IMG/VR virus record: IMGVR_UViG_3300020463_002739
Span: 1 to 58,694 of that record
Direction: 5' to 3' (one strand)
From: a virus
Length of the DNA stretch: 58,694 nt
Below the pieces are notes generated by a model. It saw only the letters and a list, made by a program, of their open reading frames with translations, had not been told where the DNA came from and did not search any database. How positions within the stretch are numbered: position 1 is the stretch's first letter; the number at the start of each line of letters is the position of its first letter. The position numbers were made by a program, and so were the translations under genes. Positions 7,036-19,300 of the stretch are shown here, piece by piece.

Positions 7036-9063
7036 ATGGCAATAAATAATAAAGTAAATAATAATTTTAGGGATAAAGGAAAGTCAATTAACTATCTTAA
7101 TAAAGATTTTAAATCATTTAGAGAGAATTTAATTGAATTTGCAAAAACATATTTTCCTAAAACCCATGCGGATTTTAATGAATCATCACCTGGTATGATG
7201 TTTATAGAAATGGCATCTTATATTGGAGATGTTCTTGGATATTATATAGATGATACATTAAAAGAATCCTTAATGCCATACGCAGAAGATAAAAGAAATG
7301 TATTGGCACTTGCGAAATATCTTGGATATAAAACTAAAGTAACTGCACCTGCAGTAACAGAAATAAGTGTATTTCAACTTGTTCCTTCAAAATATAAAAC
7401 TGGTACAAATAATGATTATGAACCAGATACCAAATTTTATCTTAGAATAAAAGAAGGAATGCAAACTACATCAACAAATGGTGTAACTTTTGTAACTACT
7501 GAGTTATTAGATTTTAACGAATCGGAAGGAAGAGAGATAACAGTATATTCAAGAAACGCCTCTACTGGTGAGCCAGAGTTTTACTTAGTAAAGAAAATTG
7601 TAAAAGCAATATCCGCAGTATTAAAAGAAAAAGATATTTCTTTTGGTCCAAGTAGTGATTTTGCTAAAATAGATTTAGATGATACTGATGTAATTTCAAT
7701 ATACGATATTAGAGATGCGAACTCAAACAAATACTATGAAGTACCTTACTTAGGTCAAGAAATGGTTTTTGTAGATTATCCAAATACTGCAGCAAACGAA
7801 CCAGATTTCTTTCAGTTCAGAGAAGATGTTCCATCTATACTAAGAACTTTAAAAACCTCAAGAAGATTTACAACAGTAGTAAATGAAGATTTTACAACTA
7901 CAATACAGTTTGGTTCTGGTGATGGAAATACTAATGATGAATTAATTATTCCAAACTTTGATAATATTGGTTTAGGATTAGTAAGTAGTGATGATAGATT
8001 AAATGAATACTATGACCCTGCAAATTTCTTAAAAACAAAATCATATGGTCAATCACCAACCAATACAACAATAACAGTAAAGTATTTTGTTGGTGGTGGT
8101 ATTAGTTCAAATGTTAAAAAAGGTGATATAAAACAAATCACTGCAGTAGAGTTTGAAGATGATACTGCATCTTTTTCAAATGAAGAATTACTACTAAGAA
8201 ATACTGTAATCAATTCTATTGCTTGTGAAAATGAAATTCCTGCTACTGGTGGTAGGGGTGCAGAAACAATAACTGAAATAAAAGAAAACTCATTAGCATA
8301 TTTTGGAGCACAAAACAGAGCAGTAACTGCAGAAGATTATACAGTTCGTGCTCTTGCAATGCCAGCAAAGTTTGGTTCGGTTGCTAAAGCATTTGTTGTA
8401 CAAGATAGTAAGTTAGACCAAAACTCACCAAGTGGTCTTATTGCACAACCAAAGAAACAAAAAGAATTTCTTGATTTAGCAAAATCAGTCCAAACCTTAG
8501 ATGATGCTAAGGCAATAAACCAATTAGATAATTTTGTAAAATCAAATATTAACAAAGCAAATGATGGTTCAAATCCATTTAGTATTAACATTTATACTCT
8601 TGGATATAATACAAATAAAAATTTAACAACCATAAATTCTGCTATTAAAGAAAATTTAAAAACCTACATTAATCAATATAAGATGATTAGTGATGGAATT
8701 AACATTGTAGATGGGTATATTATAAACTTTGCAATAGAGTTCGATATATCTATCCTAAGCGGGTATAACAGAAGAGAAGTACTTACTAACTGTAATCTCG
8801 CATTAAAAGATTATTTTAACATTGACAATTGGACATTTAACGATACTATAAACATTAATGAAGTTGAGTTAATATTGGCAAACCAAGAAGGTGTAGTATC
8901 GGTTGCTAAATTAGTATTTACAAATAAATGTGGTGGTAACTATTCTCCTCGTTCATATAACTTTGAAGAGGCAACACGAAGTAAAATCATTTATCCTTCA
9001 TTAGACCCATCAGTATTTGAACTTAAATTTCCAAATCAAGATATAAAAGGGAGAGTGATATAA
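7036..9063 (+). CDS. 6: gp6-like baseplate wedge subunit (baseplate J-like)
   Basis: This 675-residue protein matches T4 gp6 in size (about 660). The N-terminus has the family signature NYLNKDFKSFRENLIEFAK and then SSPGMMFIEMASYIGDVLGYY. This is the region of the gp6 dimer that interlocks wedges around the hub. The central part contains the GAETITEIKENSLAYFGAQNR-like J segment with AVTAEDY. The C-terminus carries the conserved fold with NINEVELILANQEGVVSV. gp6 with gp25 and gp53 forms the inner ring of the baseplate. The next gene starts on the last base of the stop codon (TAATG). Confidence 0.9.
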   Translation: MAINNKVNNNFRDKGKSINYLNKDFKSFRENLIEFAKTYFPKTHADFNESSPGMMFIEMASYIGDVLGYYIDDTLKESLMPYAEDKRNVLALAKYLGYKTKVTAPAVTEISVFQLVPSKYKTGTNNDYEPDTKFYLRIKEGMQTTSTNGVTFVTTELLDFNESEGREITVYSRNASTGEPEFYLVKKIVKAISAVLKEKDISFGPSSDFAKIDLDDTDVISIYDIRDANSNKYYEVPYLGQEMVFVDYPNTAANEPDFFQFREDVPSILRTLKTSRRFTTVVNEDFTTTIQFGSGDGNTNDELIIPNFDNIGLGLVSSDDRLNEYYDPANFLKTKSYGQSPTNTTITVKYFVGGGISSNVKKGDIKQITAVEFEDDTASFSNEELLLRNTVINSIACENEIPATGGRGAETITEIKENSLAYFGAQNRAVTAEDYTVRALAMPAKFGSVAKAFVVQDSKLDQNSPSGLIAQPKKQKEFLDLAKSVQTLDDAKAINQLDNFVKSNINKANDGSNPFSINIYTLGYNTNKNLTTINSAIKENLKTYINQYKMISDGINIVDGYIINFAIEFDISILSGYNRREVLTNCNLALKDYFNIDNWTFNDTININEVELILANQEGVVSVAKLVFTNKCGGNYSPRSYNFEEATRSKIIYPSLDPSVFELKFPNQDIKGRVI

Positions 9064-10121
9064 TGTATTATTTTGTTACAGCATCGATAGATTCAAGCAT
9101 ATATTTACAACAACCATCTCAAAACACTGGTTTAGATGAGGTACTTGAAGTATCTAAAGTGTATTATGGTTCGTTAAAAGATATATCTCGTACACTTATT
9201 AAGTTTGATATCAATGGATTATCATCTTCATTAGCAAGTGGTGATGTAACAATGAGTGCTGCAGATTTAATTTTAAGAGAATGTGAATCTTCAGAAATCC
9301 CCTTACAGTATGTTATTGAAGCATATCCTATCTCACAATCTTGGGAAATGGGAATCGGTACACGATTTGATGATATATCAACTGATGGTGTAACTTGGAA
9401 CTATAGAGCAAGTGGTTCTAATTGGTTAAATGGAACGATGAATCCACAAACAACTGGTTCATTTAATGGTAAGGGTGGTACTTGGTATACTGGTTCCGAA
9501 GCAACACAATCATTCTCATATGAAAGTGCAGATATTAGTATGAATGTTTTATCTGCAATGAACAGTTGGATTAGTAGTACTTTTCCAAACGAAGGTTTTA
9601 TAATCAAACACGAATCATCTAAAGAGAATAATACCATTGATTATGGTCAATTAAAGTTCTTTGGAAAAGAAACACACACAATACACCAACCAAAGGTGAG
9701 AATTGCGTGGGACGATTCGGTTTTTCAAACTGGTTCACTATCTTCAATTACTTTAACTGAGGATATAAAAATAAACTGTAAGAGATTAAAGAAATCATAT
9801 AAAGTTAATACTACCCCAAGAATAGAAGTACATGGTAGAGAACTTTATCCAGCAAGAACTTTTAGTAACGAATTTGCATATAATGATGTTAAGTATTTAC
9901 CAACCTCATCGTATTATCAAATTACAGATTTGAACAGTAACGATATTGTAATTCCATTTGGTGATTATTCTAAACTTTCATGCGATGCGAATGGTAATTA
10001 TTTTAAAGTTAATCTTAAAAACTTTGAAATCAACAGAGAATATAAAGTTGAATTTAAAGTTGAAAGAAGTGGTTCTGTAGAATATTTTGATAACGATTTA
10101 AGTTTTGAAGTGGTTAAATAA
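9063..10121 (+). CDS. DNRLRE-domain-like virion protein
   Basis: This 352-residue beta-rich protein has an N-terminal half that looks like the DNRLRE/disaggregatase-type beta-sandwich used in surface and carbohydrate-contacting proteins. Visible elements are ISRTLIKFDINGL, AADLILRECESSEIPLQY, PISQSWEMGIGTRFDD and a Trp/Gly-rich block around residues 120-150. The C-terminal part (about 230-352) is a second beta domain. It sits directly between gp6 and a coiled-coil tail protein with one-base overlaps at both ends, so it is probably a peripheral baseplate protein. The domain name is a by-eye assignment. Confidence 0.6.
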   Translation: MYYFVTASIDSSIYLQQPSQNTGLDEVLEVSKVYYGSLKDISRTLIKFDINGLSSSLASGDVTMSAADLILRECESSEIPLQYVIEAYPISQSWEMGIGTRFDDISTDGVTWNYRASGSNWLNGTMNPQTTGSFNGKGGTWYTGSEATQSFSYESADISMNVLSAMNSWISSTFPNEGFIIKHESSKENNTIDYGQLKFFGKETHTIHQPKVRIAWDDSVFQTGSLSSITLTEDIKINCKRLKKSYKVNTTPRIEVHGRELYPARTFSNEFAYNDVKYLPTSSYYQITDLNSNDIVIPFGDYSKLSCDANGNYFKVNLKNFEINREYKVEFKVERSGSVEYFDNDLSFEVVK

Positions 10122-11272
10122 TGGCATTAGGAGATAAAGAAAGAGCAAAAGAATTAATAGATAAGAGTAGTTCAAAAACAGTTAAGTATTTTGAACAAGA
10201 AACTCGACAAATCCACCTTGCAAAAGACGGTAAGGATGGAGAATCTGTTGCCTTTTTAGAACTTCCCAAATATGTTGATGAAGAAATTAAAAAATCTATT
10301 GATATCAATGTTGATGAACTTGTTAAAAATAGAAAAGATTTACCCGATGTAGTACTAAGAAGTTTATATGATGAAGTAGTTGCAGATTTAGCAGCAGCAA
10401 ATTCAAGAATAGAAACATTAGAAGGTGAAGTTGCTGATTTGACCGCACAGCTTGCATCTATGACTGCTCAGAGAGATAACGAAAGAGAACAAAGAATAGC
10501 AGCAGAAATGGCTCTTGCAGAACTTGAAAACTTATATATAGCACTATCAGACCAATTTCAAGATACAACTCTTGAATTACAAAGAGCGATAGAGCGTTCA
10601 ACTCAAGAGGCAGTTGAGAGAGTATCACTTGAAGCACGATTCGAAGCAATTAAAGCAAGATTGGCAGCATCGTTACTAGCAATTGAAGTAGCAGAAGAAC
10701 AAACTGAATTAGCACAACAAAGAAATTATTTAAATTCTAATTTACTTGAAGAGGGTAACCAATTTGTTTGGAAGATACCTGTAAACAATATTACAAAAGC
10801 AGACTTTAGTGGTTTCTTTATTGATTATGGTGGGAATAAGTCAACGACCTCAACACCAAAGAATGGTGAAGAAGTAGTATTCTATAACTTTACAGACCAA
10901 GAGATGACGGTAACAGTAACAAGGTCACATCCAGATGGTCCTAACTCTGGTCAATCACAATCAATGAAGTTCCCAACTTCGTTTAAAATATCTGCAGGTA
11001 GTGGTGAGGCTAATCCAGATACTGGTAGAGTTGCAGTTCCAGGTGTAACATCAATCCAGGCAGGATTTATTAGACCAGGTGGTTGGAGTGAAACTAATGG
11101 AAGTAGTTGGAGAAAGAGACCAGAAACTGCATTCACATTCAATGCAAGTAATGGAGATAGTTTAACAACATTTAAATACAGATATAAAAGGTCGTACAAA
11201 ACATCTGCAGATGCAGATAATAGATATAGTAACACCTATGAAATAAAAAGAGATGTAGATGTTTCAGAATAA
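10121..11272 (+). CDS. coiled-coil baseplate/tail protein with C-terminal beta domain
   Basis: This 383-residue protein has a long coiled coil from about residue 80 to 205 (many A, E, L and Q heptads, for example RIETLEGEVADLTAQLASM). A globular beta domain (about 215-383) contains KISAGSGEANPDTGRVAVPG and ends in charged strands. Near residue 32 there is a short AKDGKDGESV turn. A rod with a beta head suits a short fibre or connector protein at the baseplate rim. No family was recognised. Confidence 0.6.
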   Translation: MALGDKERAKELIDKSSSKTVKYFEQETRQIHLAKDGKDGESVAFLELPKYVDEEIKKSIDINVDELVKNRKDLPDVVLRSLYDEVVADLAAANSRIETLEGEVADLTAQLASMTAQRDNEREQRIAAEMALAELENLYIALSDQFQDTTLELQRAIERSTQEAVERVSLEARFEAIKARLAASLLAIEVAEEQTELAQQRNYLNSNLLEEGNQFVWKIPVNNITKADFSGFFIDYGGNKSTTSTPKNGEEVVFYNFTDQEMTVTVTRSHPDGPNSGQSQSMKFPTSFKISAGSGEANPDTGRVAVPGVTSIQAGFIRPGGWSETNGSSWRKRPETAFTFNASNGDSLTTFKYRYKRSYKTSADADNRYSNTYEIKRDVDVSE

Positions 11273-11274
11273 TT

Positions 11275-12732
11275 ATGGCAGCAGAGGATTTTAAAAATAT
11301 AGACACAAGGACAGGGTTTAGGATACTCGATAAAGATAGAGCTATCATTGAACGCGGTAAAATGGAATCTTACTTCGGTAGAGGTAAAGAAGATTTTATT
11401 GAGTTTTCTATATTTGATGCAAGCGATAATCAGTTGCCTCAAGGAGAAGCCGGCGAACTAACAAGACACATTTCTTTAAATAGATTAAATATCAACGAGT
11501 ATTTCTTAGTAAAAGATAATGGTAAAGATGGTGGTGTTGAGTATTTTATTGATGTAGAAAAAATTATTAGAGAGGCAGGATACGAACAAGGTTTGTTTAA
11601 AATACAATATCAACTTTTAAACAACAGAGTTGGTAGATATAATACCGAAAAAATGTTTATCCACGAAATCGCACCATCAAGAACTGAGATTAGATTAGTA
11701 CCAGTTACCGATAATGATGGTAAGGTAGATGAAGAATTGTTCAAAAGATATGATGGATTTACAAAAGGAAAAACATTTAGAGATGATGTAATTTATATGT
11801 ACGATGCTTTTATCGATACTATAAAGGTTGAAGAAATTATTACAAGATTTTTAAATAAATATGGTGCACCATATAGAGATTTAATTTTAAAAGAATTCAA
11901 TGTTACTTCTTTTGAACAACTAATTAAAAGAATTGTAGATAAGTTAAAACAAGCAATGCAATATTATACAGAAGGAAAGTACTTTGACCCTGCAGACCAA
12001 ATAAATTACGGTAAACCAAATCCAAATTCAGATGATACTTTTTTAGATGTTAATGAGTTATTAAAAAATATATTAAAGATAACCTGTGATATTACTGATA
12101 TAGAACTTCCAAAAAGAAACTTACAAGATGAAACCTATCTTTCAATGACTATGGATGATAGTGTTGATGTAAGAGACGAAATAAATACAATTAGAGGAGA
12201 TGCAACATTTGAACCAACACCGACAGTAGATGATACTACAGATGACACTGATGTTGTAGATACTACAGATGATACAGATGATACAGATAGTGGAGATATC
12301 ACATCCTTCTTAACAGTAACACCAGGTCAAGTTGATAATGGTAGAAAAGAAGGAGGTAGTTTTGGTTTGGCTGTTAATTCATCTTCAAGAGGTGTAATCT
12401 CTATTTCATATAATGATGGTAATGGATGGGTAAGTGCAAATAGAAATAAATTCAATGCAGGTAATACTTTAGTTACCTTTACTTATCAAAGGAATGATGG
12501 TATAATAGCTGTAGATGATGATATCGATATCAAGCCAAATGATGAAATTATATCAATCGGACCAGGTAGTGGTGACCAAGATGGGGCGAGACCATTCACT
12601 GGTGGTGGTGGAAGTGGAATAGAATTTGAATTTGATGTAAACGCATATTTAGAATCTATGTCTGAACGAGGTAGACAGTTAGGTAATAATATACAATTAG
12701 GTGGAAGAATTTCCGACCCACAATATAGATAG
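11275..12732 (+). CDS. virion structural protein with Asp/Thr repeat linker
   Basis: This 485-residue protein has an N-terminal globular part (about residues 1-310) with ERGKMESYFGRGKEDFIEF, a helical middle (residues 180-235) and a conserved-looking segment NEYFLVKDNGKDGGVEYF. A run of 20 residues made only of D, T and V (bases 12229-12288) forms an acidic linker. It leads to a small C-terminal beta domain and a tail with GARPFTGGGGSGIEFEF. The acidic linker probably spaces two domains or binds metal ions. It belongs to the baseplate run by position; I could not match it to gp7, gp8 or gp10. Confidence 0.6.
   Translation: MAAEDFKNIDTRTGFRILDKDRAIIERGKMESYFGRGKEDFIEFSIFDASDNQLPQGEAGELTRHISLNRLNINEYFLVKDNGKDGGVEYFIDVEKIIREAGYEQGLFKIQYQLLNNRVGRYNTEKMFIHEIAPSRTEIRLVPVTDNDGKVDEELFKRYDGFTKGKTFRDDVIYMYDAFIDTIKVEEIITRFLNKYGAPYRDLILKEFNVTSFEQLIKRIVDKLKQAMQYYTEGKYFDPADQINYGKPNPNSDDTFLDVNELLKNILKITCDITDIELPKRNLQDETYLSMTMDDSVDVRDEINTIRGDATFEPTPTVDDTTDDTDVVDTTDDTDDTDSGDITSFLTVTPGQVDNGRKEGGSFGLAVNSSSRGVISISYNDGNGWVSANRNKFNAGNTLVTFTYQRNDGIIAVDDDIDIKPNDEIISIGPGSGDQDGARPFTGGGGSGIEFEFDVNAYLESMSERGRQLGNNIQLGGRISDPQYR
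12229..12288 (+). repeat. Asp/Thr low-complexity repeat inside a virion gene
   Basis: Imperfect GAT/ACT/ACA codon repeats encode 20 residues of only D, T and V. Such tracts change length easily by slippage. Confidence 0.8.
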
Positions 12733-12740
12733 GAGAAAAA

Positions 12741-13289
12741 ATGGCATTTAGAAGCGTTAGAATAACTTTTACAAATGAAGATGGTAATTCAAAACAAATT
12801 ACCTTCAAACAAGAAGTTGGTAAACCAATTACAATACCAGTTAGAGATGAGCCAGTAGCTGTAAAACCAACACCTCAGCCAACACCATCTCCAGCAGTAC
12901 AAACAACACCAGAAGAAATTGGTAATCAATTAAATCAACCAATATCTTACTTACAAGCTGCTGTTCAACCATATAATGATGGTAGATTTAGTCAACCAAT
13001 AGGAATGATAAACTCACCAACTTATGATGAACCTAAACTTGAAGCACCTAAACCGCCACCACCAAAATCATCTGGTGCAAGTATGGGAGCTGGATATACA
13101 CAAAATATACAAGTAAAAGATAGTTCGACTGGACAAATGATAACACAGGCAGTTACACAAGAAATGATAAATAGTAATCCTTCATTAGCAAGTTTTTACG
13201 CAGACAATGGTTACATAACATCAAACCAATGGCAAATGGCAAATGGTAATACAACGGGTAGATTCCCAACCGGAAGGCCGGAATTTTAA
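12741..13289 (+). CDS. proline/glutamine-rich virion protein
   Basis: This 182-residue protein starts with a beta-hairpin-like segment (SVRITFTNEDGNSKQITFKQ). A Pro/Thr/Gln-rich extended region follows (about residues 40-120; PTPQPTPSPAVQTTPEE, PKPPPPKSSGAS), then a short polar C-terminus with the direct sequence MITQAVTQEMI. GGAGAAAA before the ATG is a plausible ribosome site. Extended proline-rich chains of this type are common as flexible arms that tie tail proteins together. No function is recognised. Confidence 0.5.
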   Translation: MAFRSVRITFTNEDGNSKQITFKQEVGKPITIPVRDEPVAVKPTPQPTPSPAVQTTPEEIGNQLNQPISYLQAAVQPYNDGRFSQPIGMINSPTYDEPKLEAPKPPPPKSSGASMGAGYTQNIQVKDSSTGQMITQAVTQEMINSNPSLASFYADNGYITSNQWQMANGNTTGRFPTGRPEF

Positions 13290-13302
13290 AAGGATATAGA
13301 TT

Positions 13303-16300
13303 ATGTTTGGAAATATGGGAAATAGTAGTTTTGCGTTCTTAAACTCGATAGCAGAGTCATTCAATGACCCTGCAGCAAGAGCTAGTGCGTATAACCCATT
13401 TCCACAAAATCAAACTCAAAATACTTTCTCACCTGGTAATTATTCTTTACCAGTTACTACATATGTGCCTGGCCCTCCAACTACCTCACCAACTACTGTA
13501 CGAACAAACCCTATACCAAATACCAGTCCACTTACTGGTATGAGTACTAACTATAGTAGTGGTGGAAGTACAAGAACTTTTAATCAACAAGATAGGGATT
13601 TAATAATATCAAGTGGTAATGCACCAGCTGCAGGTATCAGTACTGGTGTACCCGCGGGTTCAACGAAGGTAAATGCAACTACAAGTGTTGCAACAAATGT
13701 ACCCGTACAATCACAACCTACAGTACAGTTAACGCAGGTAGCTTCAAATGCTACAACCAAAGAAGTAACTCAAGTAACTGATAGTGATGCACTTGGTCTT
13801 ACCTCGGCAGGATTTACAGTTGATGAAATTGGAATATCAGATGGTGGAGCTGGAGCTATTAATAGTGGTGGATTGGGTGATAGTGGTGCAGGTAATAGAA
13901 ACATATCATTAAGACCTACTAAAGTTACAAGATTTTTATATGGCCCATATCTTGATTTTTGTAGTGCGTACGCAGGACGAAAACAAATGGGTAGGAGAAC
14001 TGTTTACATTGATAATGCTAGTGACCCAACATATCAGGCATATGATTTTTATGGTTCTCCTGATAATGCAGATAGTAGATTTAGAGGTCAAAATAGATTT
14101 TACTATGATGATATATATGGAGGAGTAGTTCAAATAGGTTTTGGTGGTCAAAGTATGGGTATGCTGGATGAAGAAGAACTCCAAGTTGAATGTAAAGTTA
14201 AAATCCCAATAAAACCTAAAAAAGTTAGTGTAACTTTAAATTTTAGCAAAGGAAACAATCACCCTTCACCACAATCTATAGTAAACCCTTCAGGTCAATT
14301 TACATCAAGAGTAAGTGGTACTATAGATAGAACAGGTGGAAGTAGAACAGAGGTAGTTGAACTTACAACGACTTCTGCTGGATTACAAACAACATTTTTT
14401 AGAGCATATAATGGTACAGTTAATAATGGTTCTATTACAGAATACAAATTAGAGTATTATGGTAAGTGGTATTTTAAATTATATAAAAGAACAAATATTA
14501 ATGGTTCACCAACTCCATATAGTGTAGTTTCTACACAAAGGATTACTGATAAAGGAAACTCTGTATCTCCAACGAGTATTAGTTTTAATTTATCTTTTGA
14601 TTATTTAAAGATAACACCACCACCAGTAAGGTCATTAACTGTATCTCCACCAACAGTAAACTTAAAAAGCACTGCTCAAGCAAGAGGAACTTTTACTATT
14701 ATAAGTTCACATCTTACAAAAGTTAACGCAATAAATGGTGCAACAAATGTAAAACACTCTGCACAGAGACAGGGACCAGATGGTAAGTATATTTCTACTG
14801 TTGATTATATTATTCCAGCAGCATCTGAGTTCGAATCATTTTCAGGTGAAAAAGAAGTGTATACATTTAAAGTTATGCACACCGATGTTAGTGGGCCAGG
14901 TCAAGCAGGTACATATGCTCAACACATGGTTTATCAACCAAAGTTGGTACAAATAAAAATTGACCCCCCTAAATCATATCCAGTCCAATTTAAGGTTAGA
15001 TATAAATTGGGTGAAAATGGAGTAAAGAGTGCAACAATAAATTGTGCTGGTGACTCCTCAATGAATGGTAGGATAGGTGAAACTAAAACAACAAGTAAAG
15101 TACAATTCTCTGAAACTTTTACTGGTTCACAAAAGGCGTTTACATGGACTGCATCAGCTCCAAATAGAATAGGAATAGATACTTACACTGCTAATGTTGT
15201 TGGTTCAAATAGAAATCCAGGCCCATCAAGTTTAGAAATTTATAGAAATGGTAAACTCTTTGCAAAACAAGAATTAAGTTTTGGTCAATTTGGTTATAAA
15301 GGCTCTTTAGTTTATGATGCAGGAAACCAACCTATAGATTTATTATTTGGATTTAACACAGTAGTTAAAGATGAAGAAAAAGACCCTGCACAATTAATAA
15401 TTAGGTCAAACATAAATACGGGTAATTGGGGTTATATTGAAATTCAAGATTTTGATGGTGATATAATATGGGAAGGGGATATAAGTTCATTTGATTCTAA
15501 CGATGAAAGCGATATCAAATCATCTGCTAAAATTGGATTTCAATATAAAGTAAATCTTAATAAAGGATTTGTAGTTGAAAAAATTGAACAAAAATCACCA
15601 GTTGTTCGAGCAGTTGACCCTAAATTATTAGGTACTGGATTTAGACAAGTTTCAGATGGAACATTAGATGAATACGAAGTTTCTGTAAGAAGAGAAGTAA
15701 ATGAAGAGGTTAATCCAGAAGTATTTCCAGCAAGAACAACATTTGAGTATCCAATAAATAGTGGAGCTAATGTAAACATACCATATTCTTCAAGAAATAC
15801 TTCTTATGTGAATTTCAAACTTCCATTTAATGAGGTAAATAACCAACCAGCAAATGGTAACTTTAAATTAGATGATAAGTACTTTACTAAAGGATTAGGA
15901 AGGTATCTAATAAATCTTTGTCCATATGGACCAAATGGTGAAAAGGGTGAAGAAAAACAAGTAGAAATAAATGTTGTAAGAAAAGAAACTACTAATTTTC
16001 CTGATATTAGAAAGATTAGTTATCCAAAATTAATTAAAGGAAAAGATTTTATAGGTTTAAATGTACCATTCTCATTCTCATATCAATCTGTCTATACAGA
16101 TTATGTAAAAGTATTTTTACATGATAAAGGAACTCGTATAGGTGGTAATAGGGCTGCAACAGATGCTATTAAATTAAATGTTCAAGATTTAGTAAAATAC
16201 ACAAACAAGTTTACAAAATCTGGTGATAAATATACATTTAACTTTTTACTTGTTCCATTTGGAAACGCTAATGGAAAAACTCTTGAGGGTAAGACAGAAC

Positions 16301-19300
16301 AAATTACAATCGTATTTGATGAGGGAGATTTTACATTAAATAGAGATGAAGTAATAGATAGAATATGTAAATCAGTTGCTTCCCAATTAGACCCAGATTT
16401 CTTTGATGGAAGAACTTCTAAATTACTAACACATCTATTACACTTTGGAGATGCTAACAATGAAATAATTTCTAATTGGGAAGCGGATACAGAAACATTT
16501 AGAGAATACAAAGTAGACCCAAAAACTGGTAGAGAGACAAACGAAAAGAAAGAAGGTGGATTCGATGCACTTGTACTTAAAATGTACGAACCACTTGAAA
16601 CAACTGTACAACCAAATCAACAAGTTTGGGTTACTAAAATACAATCTAAACCTCAAATTCATGAGGTAATTTTAAGGGAGAGTCAAGAAGATAGTTGTCC
16701 TCCTCTTGCAGCACCTAACTTTACTATTGATGTTAGTTCTGGTATGCAGTATGAAATATTTGATGATATTTTAGCAGTAAGTGAAAGTGCAACTAACGCA
16801 TCTTTAGTAAATACATTTGTATCACAAAGTGGAATCGATACTACTAAATTAGATATTGATTATATAAGTGGTTCAATAACTTATAACACAAGTTCAAACT
16901 CATATGAAAGTGCATCTTTACAACTTGCATATGAAAACTTTTCTCACTTTGGTTCTGCAGAAGAAAGAATTAAAAACTTTTACTACAAAGTTGGTTTAAT
17001 AGAAAACTATACAAATATTTCTGCATCACTTGAAACTGGTAGTTCAAAAACATCTTTATCTGTTGTTGCTGAAAAACAGAGACAGATTAGAAAAATAAAC
17101 GAAGTTAAGGCAGGATTTGATGGATTCGAAGAGTTCCTATATACAGACACAGGCTCTCTCGCATATCCAAAAAATTCAGGTGGTAATCTTTTAGGAACTG
17201 GTAGTTCAGATGCACTGGCATGGTATAACAATAATGTTTTTAGTGCAAGTAAATACGATTACGATAATGTAAACTACTTACCGAATAACATTCCACAATT
17301 CGTAAAAGACGATGAGGAAAATGGTGAGTTCATTATGTTTTTAGATATGATTGGTCAACACTTTGATATTTTGTGGACATATGTTGAATCTATTAATAGA
17401 ACAAGAAAAATAGAACACAAACAAAAATCAGGTCTTTCAGATGAGTTAGTGAGAGAGATGTTGCGTTCGTTTGGATATAAACCAAACTCATCAATCGAAA
17501 CTGCACCTTTATGGGAATTTGCCTTAGGACAATATAACTCAGCAAATTCAACAAGAACTGATGGAACTAGTCAATCAGTAATGACTGGTAAAGATAGACA
17601 GAATCAAATATGGAGAAGAATATTAAATAATCTTCCTTACTTATATAAATCTAAAGGTACTAAGCGAGGATTACAGGCAACTCTTGCAACATATGGTATT
17701 GGTGAAAATTTACTTAGAATAAAAGAATTTGGAGGCCCACCTGCTCAATTAACAACTTTAACAAAGATAAAAAATACAGAAAGGGTTAACTCTGCACAAT
17801 TAGTAAGTAATGCTAATTCTAAAGTAATAATACCATGGCACACTGGTTCTTCGTATCCACAAACAATAGAATTTTCTTTACAAACAGATACGAGACAAAA
17901 CGCAAAAATTGTATCTCATGATAATTTTTACTTAACACTAAATACAGATACTGGTTCTCAAGCAACATTTACCTTCCACATAACTGGTAGTGATACATCC
18001 ATATCTGCATCAACTGCACCTATAACATTCTTTAATGAAGAAATCAATACCTTCATGATAAGAAGAAGTGCTACTGCAGTTAATGAGGTATTTGATATCT
18101 TTGTAAAAGAACCAAGAGCAAAAAGAATACGAGCAGAAGTATCTCAATCAGTATCAACTGCAATCGGACAATCTGGTTGGGGTAGTGGTTCAACACTTGA
18201 AATAGGTGGTGTAGTAGGAACGATTGATAATGTAAAACTTTGGAAAACTGCTTTATCGGAATCGATATTTAATGAGCATGTTCTTGCACCTGATATGTAC
18301 AATGGTAACTCTATCACTGCATCTACTGAAGATTTATTTGTAAGACTAGATTTTGAAAAAGTAAAAGATTTGAGTACAAATGACTCTTTCTCTAATAGTG
18401 GTTCTTATAAAAATGTTGCACCAAACACTTCATTATATGGTGATACTTTTGTAACAATGAGTAAATTTACAACAAGTGGTACATATCCTCATAGTAGTTT
18501 TGAAGTTAAAACTGTAGAAAGAACAAGAACAATTCCATCTGTTGGGTTTGGTGAATCTGATAAAATATCAGCAATAAACCCAACACTCCAAACAGAATTA
18601 TCAGCAAAAGCAAGAGCAACAAAAACATTAACTGCAACTACTGGTATTGAATCAAATAGAATTGGTATATTTATTTCACCAACTGCTAATGTTAATAGAG
18701 ATATTATAAAAGCTCTTGGTGGAACATTTAGACTTGATGATTTTATTGGAGACCCATGTGACCAGTATGAAGAAGAATATACAGACCTTATAAACTTTAG
18801 AAAAAAATTCTTTAGTAAGTATTCGATAAATTACGATGGATTCTACAATCTCATAAAATATATTGACAAAACATTATTCAAAACATTATTAGGTGGAACT
18901 CCTGCTAGGTCAAAACCAAATACAGGTTTACTTATTGAACCACACTTACTTGAAAGAAATAAAGCTAGGAGAAAAAAACCATCTGGTATTGTTTTCGAAG
19001 AACAAATAGGTGTAGAAGATATATCAAAAGGCTCAGTAATTAGCATTGATGGAGATAGTATACAAATAGAAGGATTGTATTCACAATCACAATTACAACC
19101 AGAATTTAGTGGTGATACTGTAAACTTTGAAACAACGATGTCTCATGACTTTGTTAATAATCTATCAAGTGAAACTGTAAACTTTGAAACAACTATGTCT
19201 CATGATTTTGTTAATAACTTAACATCATCATTTTCTTTACTTGAAAGTTTTATAACTGGCTCTGCACCAAGTCCTATCAATACAACTATTGCGAGTGTGA

